Counted from the stretch's first letter, positions 27,420-36,631 are shown. The stretch: DNA of 64,000 nt from Guptibacillus hwajinpoensis (GCF_020171785.1 NZ_JAIVAE010000013.1:1-64000); one strand, 5' to 3'. Notes: generated by a model not told the origin, from the letters alone. Program-made: numbers and translations.

Positions 27420-27902
27420 TCATGGTCCAATAATTTTAATCGGATCAACCCATACCCAACGGTCTGCAATCTGCACATATACCCATGAACATTCTGCTTG
27501 TATGCCTTCTTTTGCAGCTTCCTCAATCATGTCTGCAGTCATTTTGTTCGTTTTGTCGATTAGCTCACCGATTAGTTTATCAAGGTCCTTGTTGTACTTT
27601 GCGGTAAGATCTGCTTTTTTTGTCTGTACTTCCTTTTCAAGCTTCGCAATGTCCGCTTCTGATGCTCCATTTTGTCTAGCCGTTTCTAGTTTTGCATCTA
27701 GCTTTGCTGTTTCTAGAGAAAGCGCTGACAATAGTTTGTCACCTTTAGCTTGTGCTGCTTGGATTTCTTGTTCAATTGCTACATTTGTTTCTTCAATCTT
27801 TTGTAATATCTCTGCGTTGTCATTTTCTGCTGCGAATGCCCCAGTACTCATAAACATAAAAAGTGCTACTACGGAAAATAAGGCGACAAAAAACTTTTTC
27901 AT
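27420..27902 (-). CDS. Secreted coiled-coil protein of unknown function
   Basis: A 160-aa protein. The start is ATG at 27902 with GGGAGG upstream, giving a good signal peptide (MKKFFVALFSVVALF, cleavage after AFA-AE near residue 25). The mature part is mostly charged helix with heptad-like spacing (residues 30-135), then a short aromatic C-terminal part (CSWVYVQIADRWVWVDP) with one cysteine. I do not recognise the family. A longer in-frame ATG at 27962 lacks a ribosome site and would bury the signal peptide. Confidence 0.75.
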   Translation of the reverse strand: MKKFFVALFSVVALFMFMSTGAFAAENDNAEILQKIEETNVAIEQEIQAAQAKGDKLLSALSLETAKLDAKLETARQNGASEADIAKLEKEVQTKKADLTAKYNKDLDKLIGELIDKTNKMTADMIEEAAKEGIQAECSWVYVQIADRWVWVDPIKIIGP

Positions 27903-28091
27903 TTTAATCCTCCCTAATAAACTAGTATGTGTGAAAAGATAGATGTGGGTCATACCTCCCACTAATCAACACTATACGGTAAATTTTTCTAGAAATCTAT
28001 TCATATTTACCCTAATGATTCGACAAATTTGGTAAATTATAGAGATAAGAACGACTTTGGTTTGTATTTTCACCTGTAAATCTAGAGAAAT

Positions 28092-28116
28092 AGACAGCCG
28101 TAAAGCACGGCTGTCT
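28092..28116 (-). terminator. Terminator of the alpha-glucosidase gene
   Basis: AGACAGCCGT and ACGGCTGTCT form a 10-bp perfect stem with a 5-nt loop; the T tract on the minus strand is short. Confidence 0.65.
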
Positions 28117-28130
28117 TCTAATGAGATATG

Positions 28131-29786
28131 TTAAAGACGATAGACTCTTGCCTCATATGGCTTTAAAACAATAGAATCATTCACTTCTTCAATAACAGGA
28201 TAGTTATTCAAAAGTAGCTGGTTCATCTCCAACGTAAGATTCGATTTAAATACTGCTGGCTCGATCGATAGATTTGTGAGAACAAGAACTTTGTCATCCG
28301 CTGTTGTTCTTGTATAAGCATAAATTTGCGGATCATCTTCAAGTAGTAAATCATAGCTTCCATAAGTGAAAACAAGATTGTTTTTCTTCAGCTCAATCAT
28401 CTTCTTATAGAAAGATAGAATGGAATGATCATCCGCTTCTTGCTTCTCAACATTAATATCTGTATAGTTTGGATTTACTTTCAACCACGGTGTTCCAGAA
28501 GAAAAGCCAGCGTTATTATCGGCGTTCCACTGCATCGGTGTTCGGCTATTATCACGAGAAGATGCCCAAATTACTTTCATAATAGCATCATGAGCTACTC
28601 CTGCTTCTCGCTGAATGCGGTAGCGATTTTTGTCGGCTACATCATCATAATCTTCAATAGAAGGATATTGAACATTGGTCATACCAATTTCTTGCCCCTG
28701 GTAAATAAATGGCGTTCCTTGCATAAGGAAATACATCGCTCCCATTGAAGTGGCACTTTCTCTCCAATATTCCTGATCGTTCCCCCAGGTTGACACAACA
28801 CGCGGCTTATCGTGATTCTCAACAAACAAGGCATTCCACCCTTTATTTTCAAGGCCCTTTTGCCAACGTGTTAGCACTTTTTTTAGGGAGACAATATCAA
28901 GATCAGGTTTCTCTTCGGCATCCCATAATCCAAGATGTTCGAATTGAAAAATCATGTTCATTTTGCCGTCTTTTTCATCTACCCATTGATCAGCTTCATC
29001 AATGCTTACACCATTCGCTTCTCCAACCGTCATCACATCGTACTTCGAATACGTTTCATCCTTAAATTCTTGAAGGAACTCCTGAATTCCCTTTTGGTTC
29101 ATATGCATATCAAATGAAGAAACATACTTTTCATTTTTGGGGTTCGGCATATCAGGAAACCCTGAGCGCTTCTTAATGTGGCTAATGGCGTCGATACGGA
29201 AACCATCAATCCCCTTATCTAGCCACCAGTTCACCGTGTCATACAGCGCTTCGCGGACATCAGGATTTTCCCAGTTCACATCTGGCTGTTTCGTTGAGAA
29301 GACGTGGAGAAAATACTGATCTGTTTTCTTATCATATTCCCACGCCGATCCTCCGAAGATGCTTTCCCAGTTATTTGGCTCCTTACCATTCTTTCCATCG
29401 CGCCAAATGTACCAATCACGCTTCGGATCTTCTTTCGATGAACGGGATTCAATAAACCACTGGTGCTCATCACTTGTATGGTTTAAAACGAGATCAATGA
29501 TCAATTTCATATCCCGTTTATGAACTTCTTTTAACAACAAATCAAAGTCTTGCATGGTACCGAAGTCTTCCATGATGTCCTGGTAATCAGAAATGTCATA
29601 CCCATTATCATCGTTAGGAGATTTGTACATTGGACATATCCAAATCACATCGATGCCAAGATCTTTAATATAATCTAACCTCTGAATGACGCCTTGTAAG
29701 TCACCAATACCATCACCGTTTGAATCTTGGAAGCTCCGTGGATAAATTTGATAGCCGACAGCTTCTTTCCACCAGATTCTTTTCAT
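28131..29786 (-). CDS. GH13 alpha-glucosidase
   Basis: A 551-aa cytoplasmic GH13 enzyme of the oligo-1,6-glucosidase/alpha-glucosidase subfamily. Nucleophile Asp199 is in GFRIDAISH, acid/base Glu256 in VGEANG, and Asp326 in VENHDKPR. The residue after the nucleophile is Ala200; in this subfamily Val there goes with alpha-1,6 preference and Ala with alpha-1,4, so a maltase-like activity is favoured. ATG at 29786 is used, 7 nt after GAGGTG. A LacI-type palindrome lies 39 bp upstream. No transporter is linked. Confidence 0.9.
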   Translation of the reverse strand: MKRIWWKEAVGYQIYPRSFQDSNGDGIGDLQGVIQRLDYIKDLGIDVIWICPMYKSPNDDNGYDISDYQDIMEDFGTMQDFDLLLKEVHKRDMKLIIDLVLNHTSDEHQWFIESRSSKEDPKRDWYIWRDGKNGKEPNNWESIFGGSAWEYDKKTDQYFLHVFSTKQPDVNWENPDVREALYDTVNWWLDKGIDGFRIDAISHIKKRSGFPDMPNPKNEKYVSSFDMHMNQKGIQEFLQEFKDETYSKYDVMTVGEANGVSIDEADQWVDEKDGKMNMIFQFEHLGLWDAEEKPDLDIVSLKKVLTRWQKGLENKGWNALFVENHDKPRVVSTWGNDQEYWRESATSMGAMYFLMQGTPFIYQGQEIGMTNVQYPSIEDYDDVADKNRYRIQREAGVAHDAIMKVIWASSRDNSRTPMQWNADNNAGFSSGTPWLKVNPNYTDINVEKQEADDHSILSFYKKMIELKKNNLVFTYGSYDLLLEDDPQIYAYTRTTADDKVLVLTNLSIEPAVFKSNLTLEMNQLLLNNYPVIEEVNDSIVLKPYEARVYRL

Positions 29787-29824
29787 ATCTCTACACCTCA
29801 TCTATTTAGTAAAGTTCGTAAAGT

Positions 29825-29836
29825 GCAAACGTTTGC
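29825..29836. promoter_or_regulatory. LacI-type operator before alpha-glucosidase gene
   Basis: GCAAACGTTTGC is a perfect 12-bp palindrome centred on CG, like MalR-type operators and related to cre, which it matches only with mismatches at the outer positions. A second CG-centred palindrome, AAAGCGCTTT, lies about 25 bp further upstream (29854-29863) and resembles a weak cre. Confidence 0.6.
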
Positions 29837-30014
29837 CTAAAAATCGATAAAAAAAGCGCTTTCTTTTTTGCGTATTTACTTCTACCTACTTGTAGTTTAC
29901 TTGGATTTGTCTCATTTATCAATATGAATTTGAAAGTATTTTTTAGGTCGTAATGTTAGATGCTATTGACGAGCGCCCAAGACATCTATAAAATACGCTA
30001 ATAATACGTACCAG

Positions 30015-30085
30015 GTTTCGTATAATTTTGGAGATATGGTCCAAAGGTTTCTACCAAACTACCGTAAATGGTTTGACTACGATGA
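30015..30085 (+). promoter_or_regulatory. Purine riboswitch aptamer, guanine type (C74)
   Basis: The G-box core is unmistakable: TATAAT, GATATGG, GGTTTCTACC, CCGTAAAT, GACTACG, in the canonical order and spacing, with P1 closed by CGTA/TACG. The specificity position (nt 30077, in GACTA) is C, which pairs with guanine or hypoxanthine; adenine riboswitches have T there. It precedes the adenine deaminase gene. Confidence 0.93.
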
Positions 30086-30136
30086 CAATTCTGGCAATGT
30101 GAATCTGTCATCCTCTGTCTAGACTGAGAGGAGCAA
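30081..30136 (+). promoter_or_regulatory. Expression platform with possible Shine-Dalgarno sequestration
   Basis: GATGACAATTC (30081-30091) and GAATCTGTCATC (30101-30112) form a long stem sharing bases with the P1 side of the aptamer. Then CCTCT (30112-30116) can pair with AGAGG (30127-30131), which is part of the GAGAGGAG ribosome site. No poly-T follows either stem, so translational rather than transcriptional control is likely. Confidence 0.55.
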
Positions 30137-30141
30137 AAAAA

Positions 30142-31857
30142 ATGGATAAACTAATCCAACGAATTCAAACAGCTGCTGGCGAGCTCCCAGCCGAATGTGT
30201 AATTAAAAATGGACTTGTTTTAGATAGTTACAATCTCGAATTTATTCAAGCTGACGTCGCAATCGTCGGTGGCGTTATTGCAGGAATAGGAAAATTCGAA
30301 GGAAAGCACGTGATTGATGCAAGGGGAAAGTATGTTGTTCCTTCTTTAATAGATGCCCACGTTCATATTGAATCCGCAATGGTTCCTCCATCTGAATTTG
30401 CAAAGGCCGTCCTTCCTTGTGGGGTAACGACCATCATCACTGACCCTCATGAAATCGCAAATGTTTCAGGGACTGAAGGCATTTCGTATATGCTTCAAGA
30501 TTCTGAGAATGTCCCAATGGACATATACTTTATGCTCCCTTCAAGCGTTCCTTCTACACCGTTTGAAAACTCCGGAGCGATTCTTTCGGCTGAAGACTTG
30601 AAGCCTTTCTATGATCATAACCGCGTTCTCGGTTTGGCAGAAGTGATGGATTATCCATCAGTCGCTACTACATCTCCTTCTATGATGCACAAATTGCATG
30701 ACGCACAAAACAGAAAGATAGATGGCCACGCAGCAGGTCTTGATACTCGTGCTTTGAATGTTTATAAAACGGCCGGCATTGGAACTGACCATGAATGTAT
30801 CACGGCCGAAGAAGCACTTGAGCGAATTAAACGAGGAATGTATGTTTTTATTCGTGAAGGCTCCGTCGCGAAGAACTTAAAGCAGCTTCTTCCCGCTGTA
30901 ACCGAGCGAAATGCAAGACGATTCATGTTCTGTACAGACGACAAGCATATTGACGACCTGATCACAGAGGGAAGCGTTGACCATAATGTTCGACTCGCTA
31001 TCCAAGAAGGGATAGATCCTCTCGTAGCGATTCAAATGGCATCACTAAATGTAGCAGAGTGCTTTGGTTTAAAAACGAAAGGAGCGATCGCACCAGGACT
31101 TGATGCTGATTTCCTTCTCCTAGATGACGTCGAATCATTTTCTGTTGCAAACGTTTATCAAGCTGGAGAACTTGTTGCAGAAAAAGGGAAAACGAAGAGG
31201 ATTGCGAAAGTAACGCCTTCAAAAAGAATAACCAATTCCGTTCATTTACCAACGCTTCAAAAAGAACACCTTCATTTACCCGTAACGGACAAAGAAGCAA
31301 ATGTCATTCAATTGATTCCTAATCAGATTGTGACAAAAGCAAAAAAGCTCATTGTTGATCGCAACGCGAACAATGGTTTTGTTTCAAGTGCTGAAAAGGA
31401 CCTTATGAAACTAGCTGTTATTGAACGGCATCACCATACTGGAAACATTGGCCTTGGCATTGTCGAAGGTTTTCATTTCCAAGATGCAGCGATAGCAACA
31501 ACCGTTGGACACGATTCCCATAACTTAATTATGGCCGGCACAAACGATGAAGATATGATGAAAGCAGCAGAAGTTATTCAAGAAATGCAGGGGGGCTTAG
31601 TAGTTGTGCGAAATCAGGAAGTGATTGCGAAATTACCACTTCCCATTGCAGGCCTTCTTTCAACGAACGATTACCCAACTGTCGTGAAAGAACTAGAAGA
31701 AATCGATCGGGCGCTACACGAAATAGGTGCCCCGAGGGATTTTAATCCTTTTTTAACACTTTCCTTTCTAAGTCTTCCAGTCATACCAGAACTTAAATTA
31801 ACCGACATGGGGCTTTTTAATGTTCAAGAATTTCGCCACATTTCCATTAATGAGTAA
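30142..31857 (+). CDS. adeC: Adenine deaminase
   Basis: A 571-aa amidohydrolase converting adenine to hypoxanthine and ammonia. The metal site begins DAHVHIESAM (His73, His75); DPHEIANVSG, DGHAAGLD and FCTDDKH follow in the order of the Ade/YerA family, and the C-terminal HHHTGNIGLGIVEGF is typical. Length equals the family norm. The ATG follows GAGAGGAG, which is part of the riboswitch platform. It is a lone gene ending in a loopless palindromic terminator. A hypoxanthine/guanine-sensing switch would give product-type feedback. Confidence 0.94.
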   Translation: MDKLIQRIQTAAGELPAECVIKNGLVLDSYNLEFIQADVAIVGGVIAGIGKFEGKHVIDARGKYVVPSLIDAHVHIESAMVPPSEFAKAVLPCGVTTIITDPHEIANVSGTEGISYMLQDSENVPMDIYFMLPSSVPSTPFENSGAILSAEDLKPFYDHNRVLGLAEVMDYPSVATTSPSMMHKLHDAQNRKIDGHAAGLDTRALNVYKTAGIGTDHECITAEEALERIKRGMYVFIREGSVAKNLKQLLPAVTERNARRFMFCTDDKHIDDLITEGSVDHNVRLAIQEGIDPLVAIQMASLNVAECFGLKTKGAIAPGLDADFLLLDDVESFSVANVYQAGELVAEKGKTKRIAKVTPSKRITNSVHLPTLQKEHLHLPVTDKEANVIQLIPNQIVTKAKKLIVDRNANNGFVSSAEKDLMKLAVIERHHHTGNIGLGIVEGFHFQDAAIATTVGHDSHNLIMAGTNDEDMMKAAEVIQEMQGGLVVVRNQEVIAKLPLPIAGLLSTNDYPTVVKELEEIDRALHEIGAPRDFNPFLTLSFLSLPVIPELKLTDMGLFNVQEFRHISINE

Positions 31858-31862
31858 AGAAG

Positions 31863-31894
31863 AAAGCAGCATGGCGCCGGCGCCATGCTGCTTT
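31863..31894. terminator. Perfect 32-bp palindrome acting as bidirectional terminator
   Basis: AAAGCAGCATGGCGCC is followed at once by its exact inverted copy and T residues, between convergent adeC and the Fe-alcohol dehydrogenase gene. The central GGCGCCGGCGCC has no natural loop, so the inner bases must open. Confidence 0.85.
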
Positions 31895-31898
31895 TGCA

Positions 31899-33062
31899 TT
31901 AAAGAGATCGTTTTAGAATATCTCGAACGCTTTCACGATCAAGTTCTTTGTATGTGCCAACTCCTGGTTTAATAAAGGTTTTTTCAACCATACTTTCGAA
32001 TTCAGCATCATCGATCTCATAATCTGCGAGACGAGATGGTGCACCAAGAGAGTTCCAGAACGTACGAAGTGCTTTCGCTCCTTCTACAGCCACTTCATAA
32101 TCACTTTTCCCTTCTGGCGAGACGCCAAGAACGTTCACGGCTAACTGTTTCACTCGAGAAGGATCCTCTTCAAGGACATGTTCCAACCAGTTTGGGAATA
32201 AAATCGCCAATCCTCCACCGTGAGGAATATCGTAAACGGCAGATACAGCATGTTCAATTCGGTGTGTGGCCCAATCACCGCCATCAGTGCCATTGCTCAA
32301 TGTGCCGTTAAAAGCCGTCGTACTAATATACATCATCGTTTCACGATGATCATATGATTCCAGATCACTTAGTAGCTTTGGACCTGTTTCAATCGCCGTA
32401 CGGAGAAGGGATTCAATAAATCCATCAATCATTGGCGTATTGCGCGTGCGGTGAAAATAATGCTCTAGCGCATGCGACATGCTATCAACAATGCCGTAAA
32501 CAGTGTGGTTTTCTGGAACTGAAAATGTGTATGTTGGATCAAGTACAGAAAACGTTGGAAAGACGTGCGGTGATCCCCATCCTAGCTTTTCTTTCGTTTC
32601 CCAATTGGTAATAACCGAGACAGAGTTCATCTCCGAACCTGTAGCAGCAAGGGTTAGCACTGTCCCAAATGGTAGAGCTGATTCAATTGGTTCCTTTTGT
32701 GTGATTAAATCCCACGCTGAGCCTTCATAGTGCGCACCTGCAGCTATCGCTTTTGTGCAGTCAATGACGCTACCGCCACCTACTGCAAGAAGATAATCAA
32801 TGCCTTCTTTTTTACAAATGGCAGAGCCTTTTTCGACTGTGGTGAGACGAGGATTCGGTTCTACTCCCGAAAGCTCGTGCACTTCTGCATTTACTTTCTT
32901 AAGTTCAGTCATGACCGCGTCATAAACGCCGTTTCGCTTAATGCTTCCGCCACCATATACCACAAGAACTTTTACCCCATAATGAAGTTCTCCTGCTAAT
33001 TCCTTTATTTTATCTTTGCCAAAATAAAGACGGGTCGGATTGTATTGTAAAAATGGTTTCAT
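31899..33062 (-). CDS. Iron-containing (butanol-type) alcohol dehydrogenase
   Basis: A 387-aa group III alcohol dehydrogenase like YugJ/Yug[19 protein letters not shown] and [17 protein letters not shown] form the NAD(P) site; metal ligands are expected in [10 protein letters not shown] and [18 protein letters not shown]. It interconverts alcohols and aldehydes. ATG at 33062 with GAGGTG upstream is preferred to upstream in-frame starts. It appears monocistronic; a different Fe-ADH lies in the R2lox operon (45830). Confidence 0.9.
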   Translation of the reverse strand: MKPFLQYNPTRLYFGKDKIKELAGELHYGVKVLVVYGGGSIKRNGVYDAVMTELKKVNAEVHELSGVEPNPRLTTVEKGSAICKKEGIDYLLAVGGGSVIDCTKAIAAGAHYEGSAWDLITQKEPIESALPFGTVLTLAATGSEMNSVSVITNWETKEKLGWGSPHVFPTFSVLDPTYTFSVPENHTVYGIVDSMSHALEHYFHRTRNTPMIDGFIESLLRTAIETGPKLLSDLESYDHRETMMYISTTAFNGTLSNGTDGGDWATHRIEHAVSAVYDIPHGGGLAILFPNWLEHVLEEDPSRVKQLAVNVLGVSPEGKSDYEVAVEGAKALRTFWNSLGAPSRLADYEIDDAEFESMVEKTFIKPGVGTYKELDRESVRDILKRSL

Positions 33063-33128
33063 AAGGCACCTCATTGTCATTAGTCGAAGCTAGTGTACCA
33101 TACTCCAATCGCCAAACTGTAGGATTGA

Positions 33129-34100
33129 CTATCGGGGATTGATAACAATTTCAGACTTAGTATTCTCTGCTTGATAAGCGGCTTCCATTAACACGGTTAG
33201 ATCAAGAGCAAGCGCAAGGTTTTCATCTGTCCCTCTATCCGTTTGGATGTGGTCAACCCACTGTGAAAATGGAGAAGGTTTATCCGTTGGTATCCTAACT
33301 TCTTCCCATTTCTCCGAAACTTTTTTGATGAGCTTTTTATCAGGTATGCCGTAGACAGCTGACCCTTTTGTGCCGTGTATTTCAATGGTAAACGGAGAGT
33401 GAGCCGTTACAAAACCCGTTTCTGCTACTCCATAAGAGCCATTCTCATACCCGAATGTTACAATCGCCTGATCCTCTACTTCTTTCTTCGTTAAATATCC
33501 GAATTGAGCTGTAACTCGTTCAGGCATACCTAGAAATAGTCTCGTTAAGTACACTGGGTGACAACCAAGGTCAATTAAGGCTCCCCCCTGACACTCCTCT
33601 TTGTTATAGAAATGGTTTGGAAGCCAATCAGCAGTCGCTCCATTATGAGCAAGTCGCACGCGCGTCTGCGTCAGTTCTCCTAGCTCCCCTGATTCAATTA
33701 AGTTTTGAACCGCTTCCGTATAGCCATCATAAACGCGTGGCAATGAAACAAATAACTTTACTCCAGATTTTTTCACCGCATTCAGTATTAGGATCGCTTC
33801 TTCTTCAGTAGACGCCAGAACTTTTTCGGTAAAAATATGCTTCCCTGCTTGAGCTGCTTGTACCATTACTTCTTTATGACGATTTGTCGGTGAACTAACC
33901 ACAACTGCCTCTATTTCTTGTCTGTTCAGAAGATCTTCTAAATCACTTATGTACTCAACTTCTCTCATTTGAGCTTCTTTTCTTCCACGCTCTTCATTCT
34001 CGTCCCAGATCGCTGCAATTTCCACATCAGGATGAATCCGCGCTTCTTCTGCATAATCTTTTGCATGGACGTGCCAGAAACTAATCATTCCAATCTTCAT
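33129..34100 (-). CDS. Gfo/Idh/MocA-family oxidoreductase
   Basis: A 323-aa NAD(P)-dependent oxidoreductase of the Gfo/Idh/MocA family, which acts on sugars or cyclitols. The nucleotide fold starts MKIGMISFWHVHAKDY, a variant without the classic GxGxxG. AAIWDENEERG is the second strand. The usual EKP is EKV here (HIFTEKVLAS). DLGCHPVYLTRLFLG holds the expected catalytic Asp/His region. ATG at 34100 is preferred; an ATG six codons earlier overlaps the GGAGGC site. Substrate unknown. Confidence 0.82.
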   Translation of the reverse strand: MKIGMISFWHVHAKDYAEEARIHPDVEIAAIWDENEERGRKEAQMREVEYISDLEDLLNRQEIEAVVVSSPTNRHKEVMVQAAQAGKHIFTEKVLASTEEEAILILNAVKKSGVKLFVSLPRVYDGYTEAVQNLIESGELGELTQTRVRLAHNGATADWLPNHFYNKEECQGGALIDLGCHPVYLTRLFLGMPERVTAQFGYLTKKEVEDQAIVTFGYENGSYGVAETGFVTAHSPFTIEIHGTKGSAVYGIPDKKLIKKVSEKWEEVRIPTDKPSPFSQWVDHIQTDRGTDENLALALDLTVLMEAAYQAENTKSEIVINPR

Positions 34101-34274
34101 TTTTGTAACCGCCTCCATAGTTGGCCTAAACCAAATTTGTCTATAATTGTAATGCAGTTTGCATCGATCAAGCAATCAAAGTGCCATATCGAAAAAAATA
34201 TTCCATTCGTACAAATTAATTGTTTATGTTATAATAGTAGATGTGCTATAATTTATAAATTTGGGGGTGGGCGC

Positions 34275-34760
34275 TTGTTTGAGGTAGGCGATAAGATTTT
34301 TTATCCCATGTACGGTGCAGGTATAGTCGAAGCAATCGAGGAAAAAGAAATACTGGGTGAAACTCAGATCTATTATATTCTTAATATGCCTTTTCGTGAC
34401 ATTCAGGTGATGATTCCAAAAGGAAAGACGGAAAACCTGAAAATCCGTGAAGTGTCTGACGTCAACACGATGGACGAAGTACTTACTTCTTTTAACGAAG
34501 AAGTTGACGTTGAAGAGCCCAGTGCAAATAGAAACCAGCGTTACAGGGATAATATGAACAAGCTTAAAACAGGAGACATCCACAACCATGTGGAAGTAAT
34601 CCGTGAGCTCGTTGCCCTAAACAAGAAACGACCACTCGGAACTGACGATAAAAAACTACTGGAAAACGCCCAGCAGTTTCTCATAAGCGAGATCGTTTTG
34701 ACAAAAGATGTTGAGTTAGATCAAGCAACTGTTATCTTAAAAGAAGCGATTAAACATTAA
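34275..34760 (+). CDS. CarD/CdnL-type RNA-polymerase-binding regulator
   Basis: A 161-aa protein with an N-terminal CarD/TRCF RNA-polymerase-interaction domain (FEVGDKIFYPMYGAGIVEAI; then YYILNMPFRDIQVMIP) and a helical C-terminal part. It matches the YdeB/CdnL family that binds the RNA polymerase beta subunit and stabilises open complexes. Start is TTG at 34275 after TTGGGGGTGGG; the reading frame continues far upstream but that part overlaps the Gfo/Idh gene. Two TATAAT boxes (34230, 34247) lie just upstream. Confidence 0.88.
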   Translation: MFEVGDKIFYPMYGAGIVEAIEEKEILGETQIYYILNMPFRDIQVMIPKGKTENLKIREVSDVNTMDEVLTSFNEEVDVEEPSANRNQRYRDNMNKLKTGDIHNHVEVIRELVALNKKRPLGTDDKKLLENAQQFLISEIVLTKDVELDQATVILKEAIKH

Positions 34761-34773
34761 TTCTAGCTATATA

Positions 34774-34805
34774 AAGGGACAGCCAAATGAGGCTGTCCCT
34801 TTTTT
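34774..34805 (+). terminator. Terminator of the CarD-like gene
   Basis: GGGACAGCC and GGCTGTCCC form a 9-bp stem with six following T. Confidence 0.92.
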
Positions 34806-34822
34806 GTATAGCTGAAGGCGTT

Positions 34823-34960
34823 GCACTTACGCTTTAGCTCCATCTAGCCCCAACACACCAGGACCTCGGCCACTTCACCTTTCAACCTGAACACAAAAAC
34901 CGTGTTCATTTTGAAGGCTTCCAGTGCCTGCCGGGTCTAAGCGTGGCACATACGCTTTAG
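34823..34960. repeat. Structured intergenic repeat-like element
   Basis: The near-identical 15-mers GCACTTACGCTTTAG (34823) and GCACATACGCTTTAG (34946) bound a 138-bp stretch that can fold into a long imperfect hairpin: ACGCTTTAG with CTAAGCGT, AGGACCTCGGC with GCCGGGTCT, CCTTTCAA with TTGAAGG, and TGAACAC with GTGTTCA at the tip. It lies between the CarD terminator and the gntK stop codon, which it includes. It looks like a dispersed intergenic element or a structured RNA; copy number cannot be judged here. Confidence 0.5.
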
Positions 34961-36510
34961 TTTTTCCCCAAAGTTTTGTTTTGGAAGTTGGCTATGGCTG
35001 TGTATTCTTCGGTTAGTTTTCTTGAGATTCTGATGTAGATTGGGAGTAGTTCTGAGTAGATTTGGACGTTTTCTTTTTTTGGTTCATGGCTAAATGTATC
35101 TCCTACTAGATCTGAGACGATGCTTAGGGAGTCGATTTCGCCGAGCGCTTTTTTACCGAGAACGATGGCACCGAGGCAAGAGCTTTCATAGCTTTCTGGA
35201 ACGGTTACTTCTTGGTTAAAGATGTCGGCCATCATTTGTCTCCATAGAGCTGATCGAGCAAATCCACCTGTTGCTTTGATTTGCTTCGGTTCACCAATTA
35301 GCTCTTCAAGTGCAAGCAGGACACTGTACAAGTTATAAATAACTCCTTCAAGTACTGCACGGATCATGTGCTCTTTTTTGTGATGCATGGCAAGTCCGAA
35401 GAAACTTCCGCGCGCATCTGAATTCCATAATGGAGCACGTTCGCCCGCAAGATATGGATGGAAAAGAAGACCGTCAGAGCCCGGGTTTACCTGTTCGGCA
35501 ATTCGCGTAAGTATTTCATACGTATCAATACCAAGACGTTTCGCCGTTTCTGTTTCAGATGCTGCAAATTGATCGCGTACCCAGCGGAATGTAATCCCAC
35601 CGTTATTGACAGGACCACCTACAACCCATTTATCTTCCGTAAGTGCGTAGCAGAAAATGCGGCCTTTTGGATCTGTCACGGGACGGTCAGTGACAGCTCT
35701 AATGGCTCCGCTTGTCCCGATTGTGACAGCTACAACCCCTGGCTCAATCGCATTCACTCCAAGGTTTGATAAGACACCATCACTTGCTCCAATAATGAAG
35801 TTAGTTGAAGAAGTAAGTCCCGTCTCTTCAATATACGGTGCTTTTAACCCTGACATCATATGCGTGGTTGAAACGGGCTTCGATAATTGTTCCGCTGTAA
35901 TACCAGCGATTTTTAACGCTTCCTCATCCCAATTAAGTTGCTCTAGATTAAATAAGCCTGTTGCTGAGGCGATTGAATAGTCAATCACGTATTCATGGAA
36001 AAAGCGATAGAAAACGTATTCTTTAATTGAAATGAACTTTGCAACTGATTGAAATAATTCATTTTCATCATTTTTAAGCCAAACGAGCTTCGAGAGCGGA
36101 GACATTGGATGAATAGGGGTTCCTGTTCGGCGATAAATTTCATGTCCATCCATGTCATTTTTTATTTTCTCAGCCCACTGTGCACTTCGGTTGTCTGCCC
36201 AAGTGATGCATTTGGTAAGCGGCTTTCCGTTTTCATCTACTCCAATTAAACTATGCATGGCTGAGCTAAATGAAACAAATTTCACTTGCTCCCCACGTAA
36301 CTGGTTATCCTGAATGACCGTCCGAATCGACTCTACAACAGCTAGTAGAATTTGCTCTGGGTCCTGTTCGGCCGTCGCGGGTGTTGGTGTAAAGAGTGGG
36401 TACTCCACATTATGTTTTGAAACAGGCTGACCGTCATCATTAAATAGAACGGCTTTTGTACTCGTTGTCCCGATATCGACACCAATCATAAATTGCTCTT
36501 TCATTGTCAT
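34957..36510 (-). CDS. gntK: Gluconokinase
   Basis: A 517-aa FGGY-family sugar kinase of the Bacillus GntK type, phosphorylating D-gluconate to 6-phosphogluconate. GVDIGTTSTKAVLF is the ATP-binding phosphate-1 loop; TWADNRSA, GGPVNNGG and the FGGY-like ATGGFARSALWRQMMADIF follow. ATG at 36510 has AGGAGGA upstream. It sits downstream of the 6-phosphogluconate dehydrogenase gene but behind its own promoter and cre box. Gluconate permease is not in the window. Confidence 0.93.
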   Translation of the reverse strand: MTMKEQFMIGVDIGTTSTKAVLFNDDGQPVSKHNVEYPLFTPTPATAEQDPEQILLAVVESIRTVIQDNQLRGEQVKFVSFSSAMHSLIGVDENGKPLTKCITWADNRSAQWAEKIKNDMDGHEIYRRTGTPIHPMSPLSKLVWLKNDENELFQSVAKFISIKEYVFYRFFHEYVIDYSIASATGLFNLEQLNWDEEALKIAGITAEQLSKPVSTTHMMSGLKAPYIEETGLTSSTNFIIGASDGVLSNLGVNAIEPGVVAVTIGTSGAIRAVTDRPVTDPKGRIFCYALTEDKWVVGGPVNNGGITFRWVRDQFAASETETAKRLGIDTYEILTRIAEQVNPGSDGLLFHPYLAGERAPLWNSDARGSFFGLAMHHKKEHMIRAVLEGVIYNLYSVLLALEELIGEPKQIKATGGFARSALWRQMMADIFNQEVTVPESYESSCLGAIVLGKKALGEIDSLSIVSDLVGDTFSHEPKKENVQIYSELLPIYIRISRKLTEEYTAIANFQNKTLGKN

Positions 36511-36548
36511 AAGCCATTCCTCCTACTTGATAGATCTTCCACTTTTTT

Positions 36549-36577
36549 ATTATACTCACGCTAAAAAAGTTGTCTTA
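36549..36577 (-). promoter_or_regulatory. gntK promoter
   Basis: On the minus strand TATAAT (36549-36554) is preceded after 16 nt by AAGACA (36571-36576), about 40 bp upstream of the gntK start. An inverted repeat AGTTGT/ACAACT (36568-36586) overlaps the -35. Confidence 0.6.
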
Positions 36578-36585
36578 AAAACAAC

Positions 36586-36599
36586 TGTAAGCGCGTTCA
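36586..36599. promoter_or_regulatory. CcpA cre box upstream of gntK
   Basis: TGTAAGCGCGTTCA fits the cre pattern TGNNARCGNNNNCA. It lies just upstream of the gntK -35, between that promoter and the hairpin after the upstream dehydrogenase gene. Confidence 0.6.
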
Positions 36600-36631
36600 A
36601 ATAACACAAACCAGTAGTCATTAAACTATCA

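Noticed and set aside
27253-27942. 229-codon open frame on the plus strand
   Set aside because: It is antisense to the secreted coiled-coil gene, crosses a terminator, and its Ser/Ala-rich composition reflects the opposite coding strand.
28131-29786. Oligo-1,6-glucosidase or trehalose-6-phosphate hydrolase
   Set aside because: Ala follows the nucleophile, favouring alpha-1,4 activity, and no trehalose PTS or TreR gene is linked; the broader name alpha-glucosidase is safer.
29852-29865. Strong cre site upstream of the alpha-glucosidase gene
   Set aside because: Only the core AAAGCGCTTT fits; the outer bases deviate, so it is mentioned only as weak.
30015-30085. Adenine riboswitch, as expected from the downstream gene
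   Set aside because: The specificity base is C (GACTA), not T, which indicates guanine/hypoxanthine recognition.
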